A stretch of 62,566 nucleotides of DNA from Pseudomonadota bacterium (GTDB lineage: Bacteria > Pseudomonadota > Gammaproteobacteria > Burkholderiales > Burkholderiaceae_B), in contig JAEWEV010000026.1 in the NCBI GenBank assembly GCA_023389155.1, positions 1 to 62,566 of the forward strand, given 5' to 3'. Positions 35,525 through 44,931 of this stretch are shown here, piece by piece. The notes below the pieces were generated by a model, which was not told where the DNA came from, searched no databases, and was given only the letters and a program-made list of their open reading frames with translations. Both the position numbers and the translations under genes were made by a program. The stretch's first letter is position 1, and the number at the start of each line of letters is the position of its first letter.

Positions 35525-36516
35525 TTTTTTACCTGAGCAACTTCGTTTTTTGATCCCAGTACGACACCAACCCGCTGATGCAGTTCGGTGGGTTGGATGT
35601 CCATGATACGGTTGACAGAGTCGGTGGCCATGCCGCCAGCCTGTTCGATAATGAAGCTCATCGGGTTGGCTTCATACATCAGGCGCAGTTTGCCGGGTTT
35701 TTTTGGATCTCGAGCATCCCATGGATACATGAAGATACCACCGCGTGTCATGATGCGATGCACGTCAGCTACCATGGATGCAATCCAGCGCATGTTGTAA
35801 TCCTTGCCCAGGGGGCCGGTCGTGCCGGCCAGACAGTCTTCAATGTATTGCCGCATCTCCGGAGCCCAGTGACGCATGTTGGACATATTGATGGAGAATT
35901 CCTTGGTGTCTTCCGGCACCCGCATGTTCTCATGCGTCAGCACCCAGCTGCCAAGTTCGCGATCCAGCGTGAAACCCATGACACCATTACCGATAGTGAT
36001 GACCAGCATGGTTTGCGGGCCGTATACGGCGTAGCCTGCGACGACCTGCTTGCTGCCGGGTTGCAGAAAATCTTTTTCCGTGACTTCGCGACCCGAGATA
36101 TCTGAGGGGGCTTTCAGAACCGAGAAGATCGTGCCGATCGAAACGTTAACATCAATATTGGATGAGCCATCCAGGGGATCGAACAGCAGAAGATATTCGC
36201 CCTTGGGGTAGCGGTTCGGAATGTGATGGATGGTTTCCATTTCCTCTGACGCCATGCCGGCCAGGTGCCCGCCCCACTCGTTAGCTTCCAGCAGAATTTC
36301 ATTTGACATGACGTCAAGTTTTTTCTGCACTTCGCCCTGTACATTTTCGCTCTCCAGGCTGCCGAGTACTCCGCCCAGCGCACCTTTGCTGACGGCATGG
36401 CTAATTGCCTTGCAGGCGCGTGAAACAACTTCCACCAGCAGGCGAACCTCGGCCTCGATGGCTTTATTGTTGCGCTGCTGCTCGACCAGATACTGGGTAA
36501 GGGTTTTTCGTGACAT
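35503..36516 (-). CDS. fbp: fructose-1,6-bisphosphatase class I
   Basis: A 337-residue gluconeogenic enzyme that hydrolyses fructose 1,6-bisphosphate. The metal and substrate site DPLDGSSNIDVNVSIGTIFS (about residues 112-131) is intact, along with RYIGSMVADVHR-type residues (here RWIASMVADVHRIMTRGG) and KLRLMYEANP. GGAG precedes the ATG. It lies 20 bases after pepN and is probably cotranscribed, a pairing with no obvious metabolic logic. Confidence 0.97.
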   Translation of the reverse strand: MSRKTLTQYLVEQQRNNKAIEAEVRLLVEVVSRACKAISHAVSKGALGGVLGSLESENVQGEVQKKLDVMSNEILLEANEWGGHLAGMASEEMETIHHIPNRYPKGEYLLLFDPLDGSSNIDVNVSIGTIFSVLKAPSDISGREVTEKDFLQPGSKQVVAGYAVYGPQTMLVITIGNGVMGFTLDRELGSWVLTHENMRVPEDTKEFSINMSNMRHWAPEMRQYIEDCLAGTTGPLGKDYNMRWIASMVADVHRIMTRGGIFMYPWDARDPKKPGKLRLMYEANPMSFIIEQAGGMATDSVNRIMDIQPTELHQRVGVVLGSKNEVAQVKNYCAGSK

Positions 36517-36536
36517 ATGGTCTCCGGAAAATAATA

Positions 36537-39275
36537 TTAAATACGTAATGCTTTGGAAACGATCTCGCTCACGTTGCTGGACAGACCTGGGTGGTCGCGT
36601 ACCTGTTCAAGCGAAGATTTCATTTGTGATTTCAATGCAGGGGTGTAGCGCGACCAGTTGTCCATAACGCGCGCAAGACGTGAGGCCACTTCAGGATTGA
36701 TGCTGTCGAGCGCGAGCACAACTTCGGTCCACAGGGCATAGCCTGATCCATCTTCGTGATGAAAACCTTCGGCGTTATTCATGCAGAACTGGAAAATCAG
36801 TGAACGGGCACGATTGGGATTGCGCAGCGAAAAGGCCGGATGCGCCATCAGTCCGCGAATCGTATCGGTACGAGTGTCGGTGGCTGTTGCCTGCAGGGCA
36901 AACCATTTGTCGATAACCAGGGGATTGTGCTGCCATTTTTCGTAGAAGTCGACAATCGCTTCTTGACGTTTTTCGCCATGATGATAATTGACGATGGAGC
37001 TAAGCGCGCCCATGCAGTCAGTCATGTTCTCTGCGGCCTGGTACTGTTTTAGTGCCTGCTGGCACGCAGCCTGATCACCTGCAGCCATCAGGTATGCCAG
37101 CGCCAGATTCTTCAGGCTGCGGCGCCCGGCGCTGATCGGATCGGGCTGGTAGCTGCCGGGGGTATCGTTGCTAGCAAGCGCGCTGCGCCATTCTTCGCTT
37201 GCGGCTTTGCCAAGCTGTTCCCGGGCAGTGTGTCGGGCTTTGGCAAGCCATACAGGCTCTATTGGCTCCATTTGTTCCGCGAGGAATTTTTCTGACGGAA
37301 GGGTCAACAGACGTGCCCGGTAACCCGCATCCAGATTGGCGTCCTGCAGGTTGTTTTTCCACACAGACACAATTACCTCGGAAAGCGCAGGCTCAGAACC
37401 CTGTTTAAGCGTATTGGCAAGCCCCAGGATGGCGCGCGCCGCCAATGCCTGTACCGCCTCCCAGCGGGCAAACGGATTGGGGTCGGACTTGGCCAGGGTC
37501 GCCAGTTCCGAATCAGACCAGTCGTACTGCACAATGACCGGGGCAGAAAAATTGCGCAACAGGGACGGAACTGGTTTGGCGGCAATACCGGTAAATGTCC
37601 AGGACTGGCTTTCTGTCGTTAGTTCCAGCAGGGCGGTATGCTCACCTGTTTTATCACGCTTGTGTTCGTCATCCGCGTCGGAGGCAGCCCTGGTAAGCGG
37701 CAGGGCCTGTCCGTCCTGCGACAGCAGTCCGATGGCAAAAGGAATGTGGAAGGGTTGTTTGACAAAATCCTTGCGGATTTTTTCCACGCCCACCAGCGGT
37801 GTCTGCTGCGAGAGTGTCAGTGTGACCGTCTGCTGTTGGGCATCGTGCTGCATGGTCACTTTGACCCGAGGTGTACCTGCCTGGGAATACCAGCGGCGGA
37901 AAACGGACAGATCACGCTGCGGATGGGATTTCGTGTAGACATATTCCATGGCATTGACGAAATCATCGCAGGTGACTGCCTGGCCATCGTGGCGGCGAAA
38001 GTATTCGTCCATGCCATCCCGAAATCCGGCTTCCCCTAGCAGGGTATGTTGCATGCGAATGACTTCCGCTCCTTTTTCGTATACCGTGGCGGTGTAGAAA
38101 TTGCCTATGGATTCGTAACTGTCCGGGCGAATCGGGTGCGCCATGGGGCCGGCATCTTCAGAAAACTGTCCGGCACGCAGGATACTGACATCGTCAATGC
38201 GTTTAACGGCACGCGCGCTCGCAGCGGCCTGTTCGTCCAGCCCGGCAGCCATCATGTCAGCGGTAAATTCCTGATCGCGGAAAACAGTCAGCCCTTCCTT
38301 CAGGCTAAGCTGAAACCAGTCGCGGCAGGTAACACGGTTTCCTGTCCAGTTATGGAAGTATTCATGACCGATCACCGCTTCGACCGCCGAAAAATTGGCG
38401 TCGGTGGCGGTATCGGGGTCGGCCAGGACGTAGCCCGAATTGAAAATATTCAATCCCTTGTTTTCCATGGCGCCCATATTGAAGTCGCGTACGGCGACAA
38501 TCATGAATCGATCCAGGTCCAGTTCCAGGCCGAAGCGCTTTTCATCCCAGACCAGGGAACGCTCCAGTGAGGCCAGCGCCCACTCGGTTTTGTCGCGACT
38601 GCCTTTGTCGCTGTATATCTGCAGAAGGACATTGCGGCCATTGTGTGTTTTGACTGTTTTTTCACGAATGTCGAAGTCGCCTGCCACCAGCGCAAACAGG
38701 TAGCTGGGTTTATGGAACGGATCGTGCCAGACAACCTCATGGCGCCCGTCCGGCAGGTCCCGGGAAGAGATCAGATTGCCGTTGGAGAGCAGGTACGGAT
38801 ATTTCTGCTTGTCTGCCGATATGGTCACCGTATAGATACTCATGACATCGGGGCGGTCAGGAAAATATGTAATCCGGCGAAAGCCCTCGGCTTCACATTG
38901 GGTAAAGAAACCGGTACCCGATTTGTAGAGACCCATAAACAGGGAATTGCTGGCTGGGTCAAGAACAGTCCGTACCTGCAACTCGAAAGAGCCCGATAAC
39001 TGGGGAATGATGAGTTTTTCGGGATCCAGGCGGTACGCGTCTGCTGCCAGCGCCTGACCATCAAGCTGGACGGCATCCAGCGTGATATCTTCTGCGTTTA
39101 GCACTAGATCTGCGGGCGTGGCATTTCTTGCGGTAAATGTCAGGGTCGAATTGACGATCGTCTGATTCTCTTCCAGTACGAAATCGAGAGCAACCGAATC
39201 CAGTGTAAACGGATAGGGTTGATAATCGCTGCGGTAAACCGTCAGGCTGTCTTCTTCATGAAATTCTGTAGGCAT
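36537..39275 (-). CDS. pepN: aminopeptidase N
   Basis: M1-family zinc aminopeptidase of 912 residues, slightly longer than the E. coli enzyme (about 870). The substrate-recognition motif GAMENKGLNIFN and the zinc site VIGHEYFHNWTGNRVTCRDWFQLSLKEG, with the distal Glu, lie near residues 265-325. It releases N-terminal residues from peptides in the cytoplasm. Domains run in the normal order: beta-saddle, catalytic, small beta, C-terminal helical. The start follows an AT-rich upstream region at about 39340-39375. Confidence 0.96.
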   Translation of the reverse strand: MPTEFHEEDSLTVYRSDYQPYPFTLDSVALDFVLEENQTIVNSTLTFTARNATPADLVLNAEDITLDAVQLDGQALAADAYRLDPEKLIIPQLSGSFELQVRTVLDPASNSLFMGLYKSGTGFFTQCEAEGFRRITYFPDRPDVMSIYTVTISADKQKYPYLLSNGNLISSRDLPDGRHEVVWHDPFHKPSYLFALVAGDFDIREKTVKTHNGRNVLLQIYSDKGSRDKTEWALASLERSLVWDEKRFGLELDLDRFMIVAVRDFNMGAMENKGLNIFNSGYVLADPDTATDANFSAVEAVIGHEYFHNWTGNRVTCRDWFQLSLKEGLTVFRDQEFTADMMAAGLDEQAAASARAVKRIDDVSILRAGQFSEDAGPMAHPIRPDSYESIGNFYTATVYEKGAEVIRMQHTLLGEAGFRDGMDEYFRRHDGQAVTCDDFVNAMEYVYTKSHPQRDLSVFRRWYSQAGTPRVKVTMQHDAQQQTVTLTLSQQTPLVGVEKIRKDFVKQPFHIPFAIGLLSQDGQALPLTRAASDADDEHKRDKTGEHTALLELTTESQSWTFTGIAAKPVPSLLRNFSAPVIVQYDWSDSELATLAKSDPNPFARWEAVQALAARAILGLANTLKQGSEPALSEVIVSVWKNNLQDANLDAGYRARLLTLPSEKFLAEQMEPIEPVWLAKARHTAREQLGKAASEEWRSALASNDTPGSYQPDPISAGRRSLKNLALAYLMAAGDQAACQQALKQYQAAENMTDCMGALSSIVNYHHGEKRQEAIVDFYEKWQHNPLVIDKWFALQATATDTRTDTIRGLMAHPAFSLRNPNRARSLIFQFCMNNAEGFHHEDGSGYALWTEVVLALDSINPEVASRLARVMDNWSRYTPALKSQMKSSLEQVRDHPGLSSNVSEIVSKALRI

Positions 39276-39499
39276 AGTTGATCAGTATCGTGCTCTGGCA
39301 CGCAGGTGAGGGTTTCCGAAAATGCAGGTTCTGTCACTTGCAAAATAGCAATATGTATATATATTCTTAATTATAGAGGCTCACCCCGAATTGGAACCTT
39401 AAAAGGGGATTTGTGTCAAAATTGAAATACGGTGTGTGGCGTGCGCAGGGCGCTGCAGATGGTGATTGTTGTTGATATGCGTTTGGCAGGAGAAAAAAC

Positions 39500-40192
39500 G
39501 TGCAAATACTGCATCTACCCCGTTTCCTGAAACTGGGTCTGATCGGACTGTCTTTACTTGTGGTCTCAGCATGCTCCACCACGAGCGAGTTCACCACCCA
39601 GGTCACGTCATTCCAGCAATGGCCCGGTGCCGTTGCCGGAGAGCTTTACCGGTTTGAGCAGAACAGGGCGCAGGATCTGGAACGGGCTACCTATGCCGGG
39701 TACATTCGCAGCAATATGTTTCGTACCGGTCTGACCGAGGCCATGGGGCGTCAGCCAGCCCGCTTTGATGTCGGTTTTACAACCGCTACCGAAGTACGGC
39801 AGCAGCTGGTGCAAAGGGAAACCGGTAATTACGATGTGTCCCCGACACTTGGACTTGGCATGGGCTTTCCCTATGGGTATTACGGAAACCCGTTTTACAG
39901 TAGCATCGGCTTTGCCATGACCCCTCGTTACCAGACTGTGCCGGTGCCTTACCATCGTTATACCCTGACGGTTCATATTCGCGACAGGCAGCAGAATGGC
40001 AACGAAGTCTTCCGCGCCAGTGCAGTGGCCGACTCCCGTGAGCGCAGCCTGCCCGAAGTCATGCCGTATCTGGCTGCTGCGGTGTTTGACCAGTTCCCGG
40101 GCAATAACGGTCAGGTGCGCACCGTTGAATTTGAACGCAGCAAAGACAGTGTGGGCGGTACGGCGCCTCCCATTACAATAAAGAAACCTTAA
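39500..40192 (+). CDS. DUF4136 family lipoprotein
   Basis: A 230-residue lipoprotein with signal peptide and lipobox LVVSAC (Cys 25). The body contains TYAGYIRSNMFRTGLTEAMGRQPARFDVGF and LTVHIRDRQQ, typical of DUF4136, plus a Tyr/Gly-rich loop (GMGFPYGYYGNPFYSS). Function unknown. The start is GTG at 39500, preceded by AGGAG at 7 bases. It ends 13 bases before tldD, so the two are probably cotranscribed. Confidence 0.85.
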   Translation: MQILHLPRFLKLGLIGLSLLVVSACSTTSEFTTQVTSFQQWPGAVAGELYRFEQNRAQDLERATYAGYIRSNMFRTGLTEAMGRQPARFDVGFTTATEVRQQLVQRETGNYDVSPTLGLGMGFPYGYYGNPFYSSIGFAMTPRYQTVPVPYHRYTLTVHIRDRQQNGNEVFRASAVADSRERSLPEVMPYLAAAVFDQFPGNNGQVRTVEFERSKDSVGGTAPPITIKKP

Positions 40193-40205
40193 CAGACACT
40201 CATAC

Positions 40206-41663
40206 ATGAAACCTATTGAATCCGATCTCCAGGCAGTCGCAACAGCAAAATCCCTGTTGCTGGATCCCTGGGACCTGAACGAAAACCATATGGCCTGCGC
40301 ATTGGCCGAAATCTTTACGCACAAGGTCGATTATGCCGATCTTTATTTCCAGTACACGCGTAGCGAAAGCTGGAGTCTGGAAGAGGGCATCGTCAAAACG
40401 GGCAGCTTTTCCATCTCCCAGGGTGTGGGCGTACGTGCACTGGCCGGCGAGAAAACCGCTTTTGCCTATTCCGACAAACTGTCTCCCGAGGCATTAATGG
40501 AGTCAGCCGCGACTGTCAAGGCCATTGCGCGTCAGGGCGAAGGCCGGATGAAGGTGGTTGGAAATGGCAAACAGAAGCCTCACGACCTTTATGGCCAGGA
40601 CGACCCCATCGCGGGCATGCCAGCCACCGAAAAGGTGGCGCTGCTGGGGCGCGTTGAAACCATGGCGCGTGCCCGGGATCCGCATGTGATCCAGGTCATG
40701 GCAGGTCTGGGATCCGAATACGATGTTGTCATGATTGTAGGTAGTGATGGCCGTCTTGCGGCGGATATCCGGCCCCTGGTGCGCCTGTCGGTCACGGTAA
40801 TTGTAGAACGTGACGGCCGGCGCGAAATGGGGCACGGCGGCGGTGGCGGAAGGCTGGGGCTCAACTATTTCTCGGATGCGCTGTTGCAGGAATATGTTGA
40901 CAAAGCTGTCCACGAGGCGCTGACCAATCTGGAAGCCAGAGATGCGCCAGCCGGCGAAATGACAGTTGTGCTCGGCAGTGGCTGGCCGGGAATTTTGCTG
41001 CACGAAGCAGTGGGCCACGGCCTGGAAGGCGATTTCAACCGCAAGGGTTCCAGTATTTTTTCTGATCGTATAGGTGAACGCGTAGCATCCAAAGGCGTCA
41101 CGGTAATTGACGACGGTACCATCAAGGACAGACGTGGCTCGCTCAACGTTGACGATGAAGGCAATACCACACAGCGCAACGTACTGATCGAGGATGGTAT
41201 TTTGCGTGGCTATATGCAGGACTCACTCAATGCCCGTCTCATGAAAACCAAAGTTACCGGCAATGGCCGGCGCGAGTCCTATGCGCATCTTCCCATGCCT
41301 CGCATGACTAATACCTTTATGCTTGGCGGCGAACATGAACCGCAGGAAATCATCAGTTCCGTGAAAAAAGGCTTATATGCAGTCAACTTTGGCGGTGGCC
41401 AGGTCGATATCACAAGTGGCAAATTCGTATTTTCGGCCAGTGAAGCCTATATGATCGAAGACGGCAAAATTACTTACCCGGTCAAGGGCGCGACACTGAT
41501 CGGAAATGGGCCCGACGCTATGAATCGCGTTTCCATGATTGCCAATGATCTGGCCCTTGATTCCGGTGTGGGAACCTGTGGGAAGGAAGGCCAGAGCGTG
41601 CCGGTTGGGGTGGGGATGCCCACCATCAGAATGGATGGCCTCACGGTGGGTGGAACCGCCTGA
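40206..41663 (+). CDS. tldD: metalloprotease TldD
   Basis: A 485-residue zinc peptidase. With TldE (PmbA, not in this window) it degrades unfolded peptides and in enterics processes microcin B17 and CcdA. The HExxxH motif HEAVGHGLEGD starts near residue 266; the glycine-rich GHGGGGGRLG precedes it and the C-terminal GTCGKEGQSVPVGVGMPTIR strand-loop is complete. A terminator with a GCGA tetraloop follows. Confidence 0.96.
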   Translation: MKPIESDLQAVATAKSLLLDPWDLNENHMACALAEIFTHKVDYADLYFQYTRSESWSLEEGIVKTGSFSISQGVGVRALAGEKTAFAYSDKLSPEALMESAATVKAIARQGEGRMKVVGNGKQKPHDLYGQDDPIAGMPATEKVALLGRVETMARARDPHVIQVMAGLGSEYDVVMIVGSDGRLAADIRPLVRLSVTVIVERDGRREMGHGGGGGRLGLNYFSDALLQEYVDKAVHEALTNLEARDAPAGEMTVVLGSGWPGILLHEAVGHGLEGDFNRKGSSIFSDRIGERVASKGVTVIDDGTIKDRRGSLNVDDEGNTTQRNVLIEDGILRGYMQDSLNARLMKTKVTGNGRRESYAHLPMPRMTNTFMLGGEHEPQEIISSVKKGLYAVNFGGGQVDITSGKFVFSASEAYMIEDGKITYPVKGATLIGNGPDAMNRVSMIANDLALDSGVGTCGKEGQSVPVGVGMPTIRMDGLTVGGTA

Positions 41664-41707
41664 CAGTTTTTCGCGTACCCATGGGTTGCGCTGAACGCAA
41701 CACAATG

Positions 41708-41736
41708 ATCCCGGCGCGAGCCGGGATTTGTTTTGT
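41708..41736 (+). terminator. intrinsic terminator after tldD
   Basis: ATCCCGGC (41708-41715) and GCCGGGAT (41720-41727) form an 8-pair stem capped by the stable tetraloop GCGA, followed by TTGTTTTGTT. Confidence 0.85.
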
Positions 41737-41903
41737 TAGGTGCTGTGTTTTTTGCGATTGGGTATGTATTTACCGTCGTCCAGATCTTGCCTGCAGCAGT
41801 TCCCGGCTATCATCGGTATTTACCCTGTCTTTCGAATTGCAGTCTGTCGTGCGACAGGCACACTCGTAAATTATTTTTGGGTTTCCCACAATCTGAGTGT
41901 GCA

Positions 41904-41923
41904 TAGCACAAAAAGCTGTGCTA
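41904..41923 (+). promoter_or_regulatory. hairpin just upstream of the Phe leader ribosome site
   Basis: TAGCACA (41904-41910) pairs perfectly with TGTGCTA (41917-41923) around a 6-base loop. The AGGA ribosome site of the leader peptide (41923-41926) begins at its base. It could be an operator or a 5' RNA structure. A weak promoter-like pair (TTGGGT at 41877-41882 and CATAGC at 41902-41907) overlaps it. Confidence 0.4.
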
Positions 41924-41934
41924 GGATTGCTTAT

Positions 41935-41991
41935 ATGAAACAAGTCAGCCACGTTTTTTTCTTTTTTTATTTTGGATTTTCGACGCGATAG
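41935..41991 (+). CDS. phenylalanine-rich leader peptide of the DAHP synthase gene
   Basis: An 18-residue open frame encodes MKQVSHVFFFFYFGFSTR: four Phe codons in a row, then Tyr, then two more Phe. AGGA lies 8 bases before the ATG. It closely resembles the Phe-rich leader peptides of E. coli pheA and pheST in length and composition, though not by exact sequence. A strong terminator follows 55 bases later (42047-42079), then the DAHP synthase start at 42161. The stop codon abuts GGCGG (41991-41995), which can pair with CCGCC inside the terminator's left arm. Predicted role: ribosome stalling at Phe codons lets transcription continue when charged tRNA-Phe is scarce. Confidence 0.8.
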   Translation: MKQVSHVFFFFYFGFSTR

Positions 41992-42046
41992 GCGGAGGAA
42001 AGGACGTTGCGTACTTAGCGAAAGCAGCAAGAAGTTACAAGACACC

Positions 42047-42079
42047 AAAAGGCCGCCAGAAAATCTGGTGGCCTTTTTT
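42047..42079 (+). terminator. attenuator terminator before the DAHP synthase gene
   Basis: AAAAGGCCGCCAGA (42047-42060) pairs with TCTGGTGGCCTTTT (42064-42077), 14 pairs with one G-U, around a 3-base loop, then a T-run. A terminator ahead of a gene on the same strand, after a Phe-rich reading frame, is the expected element of an attenuator. The CCGCC in its left arm is complementary to GGCGG at 41991-41995, the candidate antiterminator. Confidence 0.85.
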
Positions 42080-42160
42080 GTTTTGTTGCAATGCATTGCC
42101 GGGCTGAGTGAACTGATCACTGATTCGACCGATTGATTAACGATACATCTGGAGTTTTCC

Positions 42161-43234
42161 GTGTCCCACAATACCGATGATTTGCGTATCCGCGAAATTA
42201 AAGAGCTTAGCCCGCCATCCCATCTGATGCGTGAATTTACCTGTTCCGCAGCGGTCTCCGGACTTGTGCACGATACCCGCGAAGCGATTCACCGCATTTT
42301 GCATGCGAAAGATGACCGCCTGGTGGTCATTATCGGCCCATGCTCGATTCATGACCCGCAAGCGGCCCGCGAGTACGTGAAACGACTCAAGGAGCAGCGC
42401 GATCACTTCCGCGACGATCTGGAAATTGTGATGCGAGTCTATTTTGAAAAGCCACGCACGACCGTGGGGTGGAAAGGTCTGATTAATGATCCGGATCTGG
42501 ATGGAAGCTTCAACATCAACAAAGGGGTTCGGCTCGCTCGTGAGTTGCTGCTTGAAGTAAACGAAAGTGGTGTGCCCGCGGGTTGCGAATTTCTTGATAT
42601 GATCACGCCTCAATATATTGCCGACCTGGTTTCCTGGGGAGCCATCGGGGCCAGAACTACAGAGAGCCAGGTGCATCGCGAACTGGCTTCGGGTCTGTCG
42701 TGCCCGGTAGGTTTCAAGAATGGAACCGATGGTAATATCAAGATTGCGATTGATGCGATCAACGCCGCTTCCCAACCTCATCATTTTCTGTCAGTGACCA
42801 AAGGTGGTCATTCTGCCATTGTGTCGACGGTCGGCAATGAAGATTGTCACGTCATCCTGCGCGGCGGAAAGGCGCCCAACTACCATGCGGAAAACATCAA
42901 CCTCATGTCCGAGCAGCTCTCCAAGGCTGGCCTGGCCAGTCGCATTATGATTGATGCCAGTCACGCCAACAGCAACAAGAAATATGAAAATCAGCCGCAG
43001 GTCATCGACGATGTGGCGCATCAGATCGAAACTGGCGATCACCGGATTTTTGGCGTTATGGTGGAAAGCCATCTGGTCGCGGGACGCCAGGATCTGAAAG
43101 AAGGCGTTGAACTGACTTACGGTCAAAGTATTACCGATGGCTGCATCGGTTGGGACACGTCGGTCGAAGTGCTGGAGCGACTGGCCGTGGCGGTGCGCAA
43201 GCGTCGTGAGCTTGGGATCGACATCAATACGTGA
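42161..43234 (+). CDS. aroG: 3-deoxy-7-phosphoheptulonate synthase, AroG-like
   Basis: Class I DAHP synthase of 357 residues, joining phosphoenolpyruvate and erythrose 4-phosphate at the entry to the shikimate pathway. It closely follows the E. coli AroG pattern from the N-terminal DDLRIREIKEL to IGPCSIHDP, EIVMRVYFEKPRTTVGWKG, ARTTESQVHRELASGLS and GFKNGTDG. The N-terminal acidic pair and ELASGLS segment, which line the Phe pocket in AroG, are kept, so Phe feedback inhibition is likely. The start is GTG, preceded by GGAG. A Phe-rich leader and terminator upstream suggest attenuation by the same amino acid. Confidence 0.95.
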   Translation: MSHNTDDLRIREIKELSPPSHLMREFTCSAAVSGLVHDTREAIHRILHAKDDRLVVIIGPCSIHDPQAAREYVKRLKEQRDHFRDDLEIVMRVYFEKPRTTVGWKGLINDPDLDGSFNINKGVRLARELLLEVNESGVPAGCEFLDMITPQYIADLVSWGAIGARTTESQVHRELASGLSCPVGFKNGTDGNIKIAIDAINAASQPHHFLSVTKGGHSAIVSTVGNEDCHVILRGGKAPNYHAENINLMSEQLSKAGLASRIMIDASHANSNKKYENQPQVIDDVAHQIETGDHRIFGVMVESHLVAGRQDLKEGVELTYGQSITDGCIGWDTSVEVLERLAVAVRKRRELGIDINT

Positions 43235-43280
43235 AGGTTCGGATGTCCGGGGCAGGCGAGCACGCGCAGTCCCTCCGCGG

Positions 43281-43316
43281 CTTTCGGGGCCATTATGTGC
43301 CCCGAAGTCATTTTGC
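43281..43316 (+). terminator. probable terminator after aroG
   Basis: TTCGGGGC (43283-43290) pairs with GCCCCGAA (43299-43306), followed by GTCATTTTGC. The T-run is poor, so strength is uncertain. Confidence 0.55.
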
Positions 43317-43419
43317 TTTACCGCCAGAGTGAATAATCATTAGGGTTAATCACGTTTTCGTATTTGATGGCGCAAGGTATACTTCAAGGTTCATATCAGT
43401 TGTCTTAAAAAGGGTTGAA

Positions 43420-44925
43420 ATGGACGTGAGTGCCGACTTGCAACATGCGCCGCAGACTACCGAAAGCGACACGGATTTTTCAGATCTGATCGCCGAATTG
43501 CATCGTGGTCTGCCGGCGCATTGTGTCTTATCCCGTCTTGAAGAAAAAAGACCTTTCGAATGCGATGGCCTGACGCTTTTCAAGGAAATTCCGGGTGTGG
43601 TTGTGCTGCCCGAAAACGAAGCACAGATTATCCACGTTTTGAAAACCTGCAAAAAACTTGGCGTGCCGGTCGTACCACGCGGAGCGGGCACCGGCTTGTC
43701 CGGCGGCGCGACACCGCACTCGCAGGGTGTCCTGCTTGGCGTATCCAAACTCAATCGCATCAAGCATATCGATCCGCAGGCAGCAACCGCCATTGTCGAG
43801 CCTGGTGTGCGCAATCTGGCGGTCTCAGAGGCTGCAGCGGCTTACGGTCTTTATTACGCTCCTGATCCTTCCAGCCAGATTGCCTGTTCCATCGGCGGTA
43901 ATATCGCCGAGAATGCCGGAGGTGTGCATTGTCTCAAGTACGGCCTCACCGTCCATAATGTCATTCGTCTGCGTATTGTCACTATTGATGGTGACATCAT
44001 TGAGCTGGGCGCCGATGCGCCTGACGCGCCGGGTCTGAACCTGATGCCTGCTTTTATCGGCTCCGAAGGCATGCTGGGTATTGTGACCGAAGTCAAGGTC
44101 AAGCTCATTCCCAAGCCGGAGGTCGCCCGCGTGGTGATGGCCAGCTTTGCCTCGGTTGAAGCTGCCGGAGAAGCTGTCAAGAATATTATCGGCTCGGGAA
44201 TTATTCCTGCCGGTCTTGAAATGATGGACAAACGCGCCACGCATATGGTAGAGCCGTTCGTCAATGCAGGCTACGACATGGAAGCTGAAGCCATTCTGTT
44301 ATGCGAATCGGATGGCACCGAAACCGAAGTCGAAGACGAAATAGGTCGCATGGAAAAAGTGTTCTCCGATTGCGGGGCAACACGCCTGCAAATTTCCCAG
44401 TCCGAACACGAGCGCCTGCGCTTCTGGGCAGGACGCAAGAACGCATTTCCGGCGGCCGGTCGCGTCTCTCCGGATTACTATTGCATGGACGGCACGATTC
44501 CCAAAAGCCAGCTTGCACATGTGCTAAGCGAAATGGTGAAAATGGAAGAAAAATATCAACTGGGCTGTGCCAATGTCTTTCATGCCGGTGACGGCAATCT
44601 GCATCCGCTTATCCTGTTCGACGCAAACGATCCTGATTCGGTTCGGCGTGCTGAAGACTTTGGTGCTGATATTCTGGAACTGTGCATTAAAGTGGGAGGC
44701 ACCGTCACCGGCGAACATGGGGTAGGTCTGGAAAAAATCAACCAGATGTGTTCGCAATTTACGCGTGAAGAGCTGGATGCCTTTACTGCACTGAAAAAAG
44801 CGTTCGATCCCGACATGCTGCTGAATCCGACAAAGCAGATTCCCACATTGAATCGATGCGCCGAGTACGGTCGCATGCACGTCCATGGTGGTCAGATCGC
44901 TTTTCCAGACATCGAACGGTTCTGA
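43420..44925 (+). CDS. glcD: glycolate oxidase subunit GlcD
   Basis: FAD-linked catalytic subunit of 501 residues. The PCMH-type FAD domain shows VVPRGAGTGLSGGATP (about 85-100) and IGGNIAENAGGVHCLKYG (about 155-172); the C-terminal domain has VFHAGDGNLHPLILFD and the GTVTGEHGVGLEK active-site His region. With GlcE and GlcF it oxidises glycolate (and D-lactate) to glyoxylate, passing electrons to the membrane quinone pool. First of three tightly spaced genes. No GlcC-type regulator is visible nearby. Confidence 0.95.
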   Translation: MDVSADLQHAPQTTESDTDFSDLIAELHRGLPAHCVLSRLEEKRPFECDGLTLFKEIPGVVVLPENEAQIIHVLKTCKKLGVPVVPRGAGTGLSGGATPHSQGVLLGVSKLNRIKHIDPQAATAIVEPGVRNLAVSEAAAAYGLYYAPDPSSQIACSIGGNIAENAGGVHCLKYGLTVHNVIRLRIVTIDGDIIELGADAPDAPGLNLMPAFIGSEGMLGIVTEVKVKLIPKPEVARVVMASFASVEAAGEAVKNIIGSGIIPAGLEMMDKRATHMVEPFVNAGYDMEAEAILLCESDGTETEVEDEIGRMEKVFSDCGATRLQISQSEHERLRFWAGRKNAFPAAGRVSPDYYCMDGTIPKSQLAHVLSEMVKMEEKYQLGCANVFHAGDGNLHPLILFDANDPDSVRRAEDFGADILELCIKVGGTVTGEHGVGLEKINQMCSQFTREELDAFTALKKAFDPDMLLNPTKQIPTLNRCAEYGRMHVHGGQIAFPDIERF

Positions 44926-44931
44926 GTATTT

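Noticed and set aside
41740..41934. Upstream extension of the Phe leader frame to 41740
   Set aside because: The frame is open that far, but the only ribosome site with good spacing serves the ATG at 41935, and the extension crosses the hairpin at 41904-41923.
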